6,218 bases of DNA from assembly GCA_964574815.1 (NCBI GenBank), contig CAZNPL010000082.1, forward strand, positions 1 to 6,218, read 5' to 3'. Below are positions 1 through 5,381 of this stretch, in pieces; the first letter of the stretch is position 1, and every line of letters starts with the position of its first letter. The notes below the pieces were generated by a model. That model did not search any database, was not told the DNA's origin, and was given only the letters and a program-made list of their open reading frames with translations. Position numbers and translations under genes: made by a program. This DNA comes from CAZNPL01 sp964574815. Lineage in GTDB: Bacteria > Planctomycetota > Phycisphaerae > UBA1845.

Positions 1-293
1 GCAAACCAACGCCTAACCGCATGAAAATCTCACGACAACCCCCCGGCCTCGACGCGTTCCGGCTGAAGGCTTCTTTAGCATCATAGGGCAGGCTCCGCCC
101 GCCAAACCGCCGCGAAGCAGGGCGACGCCCCACCAGCCCCGGCTGAAGCGCAAGCGCAACCCGGGGTCACCTTTGCTTGCGTACGCCTTCATCCGCCGCC
201 GACGCCCCAGACGACAAGCCGTACCTGCCACGCGGCGAGGAGCGTTTAAGAAGAGACAGCCGGGACCCGCATGAGGATCATTCACCTTCACGC
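1..293. other. Upstream non-coding DNA with stem-loops
   Basis: I see no convincing gene in this stretch. Both strands have short open frames, but they are Arg/Gly/Pro-rich, lack a Shine-Dalgarno and match no family I know. Two local structures stand out. CCCCGG at 137-142 pairs with CCGGGG at 161-166. Alternatively, CGCAAGC at 149-155 pairs with GCTTGCG at 175-181. The segment around 60-180 looks like an interspersed GC-rich intergenic element of the sort I associate with planctomycete genomes, but I cannot test that here. The end of an upstream gene is not visible. Confidence 0.4.
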
Positions 294-322
294 TCGATTG
301 CATTCGCATTGCGCCCTATAAT
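294..322 (+). promoter_or_regulatory. Candidate sigma-70 type promoter
   Basis: A perfect TATAAT lies at 317-322. Seventeen bases upstream is a poor -35 match, TCGATT at 294-299 (three of six positions of TTGACA). This is the only consensus -10 box I found ahead of the NTPase gene, and it sits in a locally AT-richer patch. Transcription would start near 329, giving a leader of about 320 bases before the ATG at 648, or almost none before the doubtful GTG at 343. The weak -35 keeps confidence moderate. Confidence 0.4.
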
Positions 323-342
323 CATATGCCGCCACTTAAGAC

Positions 343-651
343 GTGGAACGGCCTTTGTCTGAGGAGAGCGGCTCCGGATTTCCGGCTTCGCCGCGTAAGG
401 AGCTGATCGCTGGCGGGCTACCCGCCCGCACTGTTTCGGATTTGCCTCGCGTGGGCAACGCCACGCCGGGCAGCCGCGTCGCTTTCGCTCCACCCAAGGA
501 TCCGTTGGCATCGCTCCGGCAACAGGCGACCGACTGGCCCTCTCAGGGAATCCGAAGCAGGGTCGAAGGCGTTGCCCCTGATGGCACGCGCAATGTTCCG
601 TTGTGCCCTGAAGTACGGTCGTATGCCGTCCCGGCCGAAGGTGCCCTATGA
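343..651 (+). other. Structured leader or doubtful small ORF
   Basis: A GTG-started frame of 102 codons ends in TGA at 649-651, so its stop overlaps the ATG of the NTPase gene as ATGA. That arrangement is typical of translational coupling. Against a real gene: there is no Shine-Dalgarno before 343, third-position GC is only about two thirds (visibly lower than in the next gene), and the Pro/Ser/Arg/Gly-rich product has no motif I recognise. The same DNA holds small perfect hairpins: GGCGGG/CCCGCC at 412-417 and 421-426 with a 3-base loop, and GCGTGG/CCACGC at 449-454 and 461-466 with a 6-base loop. It could therefore be an untranslated leader. I favour a leader, but the ATGA overlap is worth noting. 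Confidence 0.2.
637..641 (+). promoter_or_regulatory. Weak ribosome binding site for the NTPase gene
   Basis: GAAGG lies six bases before the ATG at 648, so it has suitable spacing but only a partial match to AAGGAGG. It supports 648 as the start because no better Shine-Dalgarno and start pair lies nearby and the first typical NTPase residues follow within 60 codons. Confidence 0.4.
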
Positions 652-2532
652 CCTCCAACCTGCACGCGTACGCCGACGACCTCAATGACCGGTACGCAGT
701 CCGCCATTACATCGAGCCTGTTTTTATGCTCGAGCGCCGGGGCGCACAGGACGAAGCCGTCACTCGGTCCTTCGACTGGCTCGTCGAGCAGATCACGGCC
801 GGATTTGCCCGAACCTGGTTCGTCATCGCCCCCAGCGGTGCAGGCAAGACGTCCTTGACCTGGCACGTGGGAATCCGCATGGCCCGCGCGAATCGGTGCC
901 CCGTTTTTGTCAGCACCTCCACGTTGAGACTCTGCTGGACCCAGGGCATGTCACCTGCAGAGTTCGCTTTACGGGCCAAACCAAGCCACCTTGACGAGCC
1001 CGACTGGCACGACAGCGTGGCCCAGCGTCGGGTCGTCTTCATCGTCGATGCGGTCAACGAACTGCAACGCACCGTCGATCCGGCGCAATGGAACTTCCTC
1101 TTGACCATCCTCGCCGGCGGCCACGCGTTTTCCGTGCTCGCCACGTCGCGCTATCCGCTTGATCTGCTGCAGACCCCCGGCCCCGGTCTGCGGCAAGTCG
1201 AGCCCCTTAACCTGGAGGATCTGACCGACGAGCAGGTCGAGTCCTACTTGTTGCGGCGGGGACTTCCCCAGGTCCGCGAATGCCTGCGCGAGTTCGAAGC
1301 GGCTGGCATGGACCTCGCCGCCCGCAATCCTTACTTGCTCAAGCTCCTTGCAGACCTGCTGGAGCATCAGTCCACCGCGGGTCGCAGGCTGGACGTACCC
1401 CGAACGCGGGCAGAGCTGCTCTTGGCCACCGTACACCGGCCCGTTCAGGAGCGGCGCTTGACTTCGGCGGAATCGGCCCTTTCGGACGAAGGTCTCTCCA
1501 TGGAGGCGGTCATGTCCGCGGCCGCCCTCACGCTCTACGCTTCTGGTGAGCCCGAGACCCGCGTCAGTGACCTCCGCGATGCGCTCGCTCGAGTCTGGAG
1601 CGGCACGGATGACATCCAGCACGCTGTACAGGCCTTCATCCACACCCAAATGGCCGACCGCATCGAGCGCGACGGCCAGAAGCTGTTTCGCCTCGCTCAC
1701 GATTCTCTTCGTGACTTCGGACTCGCCCTTGCATGGCGCGACACGACCCCGCCCGACTTCATCTTCTACCCCGGATATCTGGATCACGCTTTCGCCGACT
1801 GGGTCGGCCTGCCTCCCCGACGAGAGGGCGATCACGACGCGGACGAATTGGCCGCTACGTATCTTGGCGAACTCGTCCGCCTCGGAGCCTGGGAAATCAT
1901 GATCGACGTCGTGACAGCCAATCGCGGACGCCTTTCCCACCAGACGCGCACCGACTATTGGGAGGCGATCGGGCAGGAATTGGCCGAGGCGGATTCCCAG
2001 CGCGCTGAGTCACTGGCCGACAGGCTGGCGATCCTTCCTAAGTCGCTCTTGTTTGAAGCGGCCCACTGCGGGGTTCTGGCCGCTATGTCTCAGCGCCTGG
2101 CACGCCTGCGCAGGGAGACGCGCAAAGCGGGACGCCCCCATACCGCCGCGGGAAAAGACAACCCGCTGCGAACCGTTCTCGTGCGTTTCGTTACTCGCCG
2201 CCTGGACGGTGCCGGCTTGCGTAAGCTGCTCCGTGATGCCGGCGGCGAGCGGCCCGGAACGTGCCATCGACCGACGGCCCCGTGGCCTCAACGTGCTCAG
2301 CGAGCGACGGACTCAACGGAGATCAATCATCTCACGGCAACAGTTGACGATCCCGCCGCCTCGAATCGCGCCCGCGGCAGCGCTGCAAAACGTCTAGGCC
2401 AGGTTGGCGACCCGTGTGCCGTCCCCGTGCTCTGCCGCGTGCTCCGCGAGTCCGCCGATGAACGCCAGAACATCTTGCGCGGCTCGTGCGCCAACGCCCT
2501 GGGGCTGATCGGGGACAAGCAGGCCGTGACTG
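648..2532 (+). CDS. STAND/NACHT-type NTPase with HEAT repeats, N-terminal part (runs into gap)
   Basis: Predicted cytoplasmic signal-transduction NTPase; 628 complete codons are visible before the N gap. After about 50 residues the P-loop reads APSGAGKTS (61-69), with K67 and T68 in place but Ala where Walker A normally starts with Gly. Walker B is VVFIVDAVNE (129-138), with D134 and E138 matching the NACHT D-x-x-x-E pattern. ATSRYP (165-170) fits the sensor arginine strand. RNPYLLKLLADLL (226-238) fits the helical domain, and RLAHDSLRDF (348-357) resembles the winged-helix His motif of STAND proteins. A helical linker follows (about 370-530), then an odd Arg/Pro/Thr-rich stretch (531-557). 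From about 565 there are HEAT/PBS-lyase-like repeats (SAAKRLGQVGDPCAVPVL, then SCANALGLIGDKQAVT at 613-628). There is no signal peptide or membrane segment. STAND NTPases couple ligand sensing by repeats to oligomerisation and often act in anti-phage defence or regulation; that role here is inference. The stop at 2646-2648 reached by reading through the N run is an artefact of the arbitrary gap length. Confidence 0.85.
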
Positions 2533-2632
2533 NNNNNNNNNNNNNNNNNNNNNNNNNNNNNNNNNNNNNNNNNNNNNNNNNNNNNNNNNNNNNNNNNNNN
2601 NNNNNNNNNNNNNNNNNNNNNNNNNNNNNNNN
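2533..2632. other. Assembly gap of 100 N inside a HEAT-repeat gene
   Basis: Exactly 100 unknown bases, a conventional filler for a gap of unknown size. The coding frame ends with a HEAT unit (IGDKQAVT) and coding resumes with another HEAT helix pair (ALNDDPDPMNRGAAANALKRI-like, from 2635). The gap therefore interrupts the repeat domain. Codon phase on the two sides (first codon base at 2532, last two at 2633-2634) means the real missing length must be a multiple of three if one protein spans it; 100 is not. Near-identical repeats that collapsed during assembly would explain the break. Confidence 0.9.
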
Positions 2633-2634
2633 AC

Positions 2635-3915
2635 GCGTTGAACGATGATCCCGACCCCATGAATCGTGGTGCGGCCGCCAACGCCCTCAAGCGCATTCGA
2701 GCCCGGTCGGAAACAGAGAGTACGCAAGTACCATTGCAGCATGATGGCGACCCCGAATCGGTCGAACGAGATATCGAAGCGCTGCTGCACGCCCCCGACC
2801 CAACCGAACTGGATCGCTTCGTTCTTCGCCTTGCCCGAACGTCCCTTGAACACCTGGAGACAGTCGTCAAAGGGTTGGAAAAACGGCTCTCACAATCGCG
2901 CGAAGAGCTCATGAGGGAGGGTGGGAAATCATCCGCGGATCGCAGCCAGGCGCTTATACAGGCCTTGGCGGATTTGGGCGAACGCTTGGAGTCGGCCCGG
3001 CGCGCCCGGCGCGACGCGGCTCACTTGAAGGAGCATCCGGAGCAAGTGCTGAAGCACTACATCGAACGCGCCCGCCCGCTCTTCCCCAACACGGGGCCCG
3101 AACACCCCCCACAACCTCGTGCCCCCGCACCACCTGCCACGCATCCGGAAGCGGCTCCGACGCCTGAGCAGCTTACGTCGGTAATCGAGGCTGCCACCCG
3201 TGCGTTTACCCACATCGGACGTGAACCGGCTCGATCGCTTCCGGCGGACGCCCGATTGTGGATAGACACCCTGGAGGATGACGAGAAAACAAGCCTGGTC
3301 CTAGGGTGGGTCCGGCAGTGCCGAGAAAACGGATGGCAGGTGGAGTTCGACCTTCAGCAGTTCCAGGCTCCGAAACAAGGGAAACGCCGGACTTACGAAC
3401 TGAAGCTGTTGCACTATGCTTTTATCCGGCATGGGGCGAAGTTGCGCAAGTTCTACGAAGTACGCCTGCACCGCAGTGAGCTTTCGCAGCAGTTGTACCG
3501 GGAATGGACGAACACGTTTGGATTCAACGCCTTGTGCAACAAAAACGCTGTCGGCTGCGCGAAGGGCACGCTCCTGAACCTGCAGTTTTATCAAAACCTC
3601 AAAACCATCTTCCCAAACGACGAGCAACTTCATCCTACGAAGCTACTTCGGCACGACACGTGGGACCCGGATGTGCCCGCCCGGACGGAGCAGGCCCGCC
3701 GGGAACCGGAACCTGTAGACCCGGCCGAGGAGCAAAAGGTGCTCGCCGAGCTCGACGAAGTCGCCCACTTGATGCAGCCTGGCCTGGCAAAGACGATTCG
3801 CAAGATGTACGACAGCAAATCCGGCGCCATGACGTTGAGAGCCGTCAAGCAGCACATCCGCGACGTCCGTGAGCAGCAGAGAGGCGGCAGACGAGGTCGC
3901 CGGCCCCGCTGGTAA
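2635..3915 (+). CDS. C-terminal part of the HEAT-repeat NTPase with unknown C-terminal domain
   Basis: This frame is open from the gap to TAA at 3913-3915. Residue 1 below is the Leu codon at 2638. Residues 1-20 form a HEAT unit that fits the repeats cut by the gap, so I read this as the continuation of the NTPase rather than a new gene; no credible Shine-Dalgarno and ATG pair lies at its start. Residues 38-150 are charged and helical, probably partly coiled (ETVVKGLEKRLSQSREEL, 74-91). Residues 153-177 form a Pro/Ala-rich linker. A compact domain follows (about 200-345) with aromatic and Cys-containing segments such as LGWVRQCRENGWQVEFDL (222-239), HYAFIRHGAKLRKFYEVRL (259-277) and FGFNALCNKNAVGCAKGTL (294-312). 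I do not recognise its family. The tail (361-425) is helical and ends in a basic RGGRRGRRPRW, which could contact nucleic acid. Alternatively, this is a separate gene whose start lies in the gap. Confidence 0.8.
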   Translation, partial: ALNDDPDPMNRGAAANALKRIRARSETESTQVPLQHDGDPESVERDIEALLHAPDPTELDRFVLRLARTSLEHLETVVKGLEKRLSQSREELMREGGKSSADRSQALIQALADLGERLESARRARRDAAHLKEHPEQVLKHYIERARPLFPNTGPEHPPQPRAPAPPATHPEAAPTPEQLTSVIEAATRAFTHIGREPARSLPADARLWIDTLEDDEKTSLVLGWVRQCRENGWQVEFDLQQFQAPKQGKRRTYELKLLHYAFIRHGAKLRKFYEVRLHRSELSQQLYREWTNTFGFNALCNKNAVGCAKGTLLNLQFYQNLKTIFPNDEQLHPTKLLRHDTWDPDVPARTEQARREPEPVDPAEEQKVLAELDEVAHLMQPGLAKTIRKMYDSKSGAMTLRAVKQHIRDVREQQRGGRRGRRPRW

Positions 3916-3992
3916 GCCACGCTGCCGTCCCGCCGATTACGAGCAGCCCGTAACGCCGTTGGCTCTCCTCCAGCTCCCCGCGCGTCCCAAAC

Positions 3993-4014
3993 TGACCGCA
4001 CGGTCAATTTGACC
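3993..4014. promoter_or_regulatory. 14-bp palindrome with a third half-site, possible operator
   Basis: TGACCG (3993-3998) and CGGTCA (4001-4006) are perfect inverted arms around CA, and a further TGACC in direct orientation follows at 4010-4014. TTGACC at 4009-4014 also resembles a -35 box, but I find no good -10 at the right distance (4032-4037 is TCATTG). The position, about 50 bases before the first possible start of the NYN gene, suits an operator for a dimeric repressor. That role is inference. Confidence 0.35.
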
Positions 4015-4099
4015 ACCGCAGAAACCGCAACTCATTGCCTGAAAACAACTTAGCGCAAAATGACCGCGACCGCCCCGCCCCTTTCGGAGGCCCGCGAAC

Positions 4100-4123
4100 A
4101 AGGAGGGGCGACGACGCCCCCTC
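4100..4123 (+). promoter_or_regulatory. Shine-Dalgarno-like AAGGAGG inside a stem-loop
   Basis: AAGGAGG (4100-4106) is an excellent anti-16S match but has no ATG, GTG or TTG at usual spacing downstream. Its 3' half lies in a hairpin: GGGGC (4105-4109) pairs with GCCCC (4116-4120), extended by AG/CT past a one-base bulge. It is either chance in GC-rich DNA, or a ribosome standby or attenuating structure in the leader of the NYN gene if translation starts at 4156. Confidence 0.2.
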
Positions 4124-4141
4124 GCGAGCCGGACCCGCAAC

Positions 4142-4146
4142 AGGAG
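4142..4146 (+). promoter_or_regulatory. Ribosome binding site favouring the start at 4156
   Basis: AGGAG lies nine bases before the ATG at 4156. The longer alternative ATG at 4060 has only A/C-rich sequence upstream, with no Shine-Dalgarno. This makes 4156 the better-supported start, although the 32 extra codons from 4060 also have GC-rich third positions. Confidence 0.5.
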
Positions 4147-4155
4147 CTGCCAATC

Positions 4156-5019
4156 ATGTATCCGGCCACCAAATCCCTGAGCGTATCGGTACAAACACGC
4201 CCTTCGTCCTCGGCGACGGCGTCGGCAACAATCACTCACGATGGCGTTATGTTGCCGTCGGGTGTGGCGACTGCCGGACGATACCTGCTCGAGCCAGCGC
4301 CGGCCCTCTCCAACAACGGCGGCGGCAATGGCAATAACGGACGGCGCCGCGTAGGCAACGGTCTTCACGATCAGCCGCCATTTGGAGACGACCCCAACGC
4401 CCCTGGGCACGCGGCGCGACGGCGCAAACGAGCGGTCCTCTACTGGGACGCGCCGAACGCGGATTGCCACTATTGCGAGATCCTGGGCGGCCGATTGCCA
4501 TCGAAAGCCGAGCGAATCGATCAGCACGCTCTGCGGACGCAACTATCGAAGCACGTCGATCTGCGCAAGTGTGAGCACGTCGTCCGACAGGATCCCCGCC
4601 GGGACCGCAAGGCCTTACGCGAATACCTCTACCGCATCCACTGGAAAATCATCGAGGCGCGTCGCGCTACCTCCCGAAATGATGACCCGGTCGACTGCTA
4701 CATCATCGAGCGGATCAACACGGCGCGTAGCACCGTAGGTTTTCTCGGCCCGGATGTCATCTTCCTCGCCACACACGATGGCGATTACCACGACGTGTGT
4801 CGCGCCTGGTTGCAGGCCGGTGGCGAACTCGTGCTGCTTGGGTTCCTCCCGTGTTTCAATCGGCGCCTTTACCACCTCACTCAGCACCCCCTGTGTCGCA
4901 TCCTCGACCTTCGCTACGATTTCGAAGGCGTCATCCCTCCGCCCCCGCCGCCCCGAAGTGGGCCCGCCTCCGGCGAGCCCGGCGCGCCCGACCAGACAAC
5001 CACCCCCACTTCGCGTTGA
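4156..5019 (+). CDS. NYN-domain (PIN-like) ribonuclease
   Basis: Predicted metal-dependent RNase of the NYN/LabA-like branch of the PIN fold; 287 residues from the chosen start, or 319 if ATG 4060 is used. Residues 1-90 look disordered: Ser/Thr-rich, then an Asn/Gly run (53-62) and a basic patch. The catalytic domain starts at AVLYWDAPN (93-101), giving D98 and N101. DDPVDCYIIERI (177-188) supplies D180. VIFLATHDGDYHDVCRAW (201-218) is the conserved core strand, with D208 and D210 matching the usual SGDxDF. GELVLLGF (223-230) is the following strand. All expected acidic positions are present, so activity is plausible. The tail (260-287) is a Pro-rich disordered extension. The start was chosen on the AGGAG at 4142. 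The gene follows the HEAT-NTPase on the same strand after a spacer of 144-240 bases, so it could be co-transcribed or have its own promoter. In other systems NYN proteins process or degrade RNA; an effector role beside the NTPase is inference from adjacency. Confidence 0.85.
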   Translation: MYPATKSLSVSVQTRPSSSATASATITHDGVMLPSGVATAGRYLLEPAPALSNNGGGNGNNGRRRVGNGLHDQPPFGDDPNAPGHAARRRKRAVLYWDAPNADCHYCEILGGRLPSKAERIDQHALRTQLSKHVDLRKCEHVVRQDPRRDRKALREYLYRIHWKIIEARRATSRNDDPVDCYIIERINTARSTVGFLGPDVIFLATHDGDYHDVCRAWLQAGGELVLLGFLPCFNRRLYHLTQHPLCRILDLRYDFEGVIPPPPPPRSGPASGEPGAPDQTTTPTSR

Positions 5020-5038
5020 GCCCCGCCTCGCCTTCACC

Positions 5039-5065
5039 AGGGCGGCCCCTGCGCCGCCCTTTCTC
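5039..5065 (+). terminator. Rho-independent terminator after the NYN gene
   Basis: AGGGCGGC (5039-5046) pairs perfectly with GCCGCCCT (5053-5060) around a 6-base loop, followed directly by TTCTC so that the last stem base opens a TTTCTC tract. It begins 20 bases after the NYN stop codon. The stem is strong but the T tract short. It marks the likely end of the transcription unit. Confidence 0.65.
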
Positions 5066-5363
5066 ATGCGCCTGGCGCCCTTGCCGAAGTGAGGCAGCTG
5101 TCCCCCTGTCCCTGCGTCCCCCGCCCCGCCTTGTGGGTCACGCTCCCGCAAACGCTCCACTTCTCAGCCAGCGTTCATGCACCATCAACGGCCCACCGCC
5201 CGATTGGTGTGGTTCTGTAACCTGCTCACCTCTCCGGCTTTCCGGTCCCATAATCTCACCCACCACGCGCGCAGCGCCCCGTTTAACGATTTCTCAGAAA
5301 ACCCCGAACACCCCCCATGTTCTATAGGGTGGAAAGGAGAAGCGCACCCGGACTGCGCGCCGC
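5066..5363. other. Intergenic region without a recognisable gene
   Basis: The + strand is pyrimidine-rich (for example the C/T run near 5098-5133). Short open frames exist on both strands, but they are low-complexity and lack starts with ribosome sites. TATAGG at 5323-5328 weakly resembles a -10 box, with no -35 at proper spacing; GGAAAGGAGA follows at 5331-5340. I see nothing else to report. Confidence 0.4.
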
Positions 5364-5381
5364 AGGAGGCATACGCAAATG
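5364..5381 (+). promoter_or_regulatory. Consensus Shine-Dalgarno and ATG
   Basis: AGGAGG at 5364-5369 is followed after nine bases by ATG at 5379. It is the best ribosome site and start pair in the window. It opens a frame with no stop to the window end. It may be genuine, or part of a conserved intergenic repeat. Confidence 0.45.

Noticed and set aside
13..309. Minus-strand 98-codon ORF
   Set aside because: No ribosome site, Gly/Arg-rich low-complexity product, and located in hairpin-rich intergenic DNA.
278..685. Minus-strand 135-codon ORF over the leader
   Set aside because: Overlaps the NTPase start, has no recognisable domain and very basic composition; likely chance in GC-rich DNA.
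969..1940. A 323-codon open frame on the minus strand
   Set aside because: It lies entirely within the NTPase gene, whose strand carries recognisable Walker motifs. The minus-strand product has no motif and is a shadow of GC-rich coding.
2632..2648. TGA stop at 2646-2648 as the true end of the NTPase gene
   Set aside because: It is reached only by counting the 100 N as real bases. HEAT sequence continues in another frame right after the gap.
3937..3953. TTACG/CGTAA inverted repeat after the HEAT protein as a terminator
   Set aside because: The stem has only five base pairs, a seven-base loop and no T tract.
3937..4542. Minus-strand 201-codon ORF opposite the spacer and NYN N-terminus
   Set aside because: Antisense to a motif-bearing NYN gene, and its product is Arg/Gly-rich without a family pattern.
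4615..5160. Minus-strand 181-codon ORF
   Set aside because: Antisense to the NYN catalytic core and crosses the terminator; a shadow frame.
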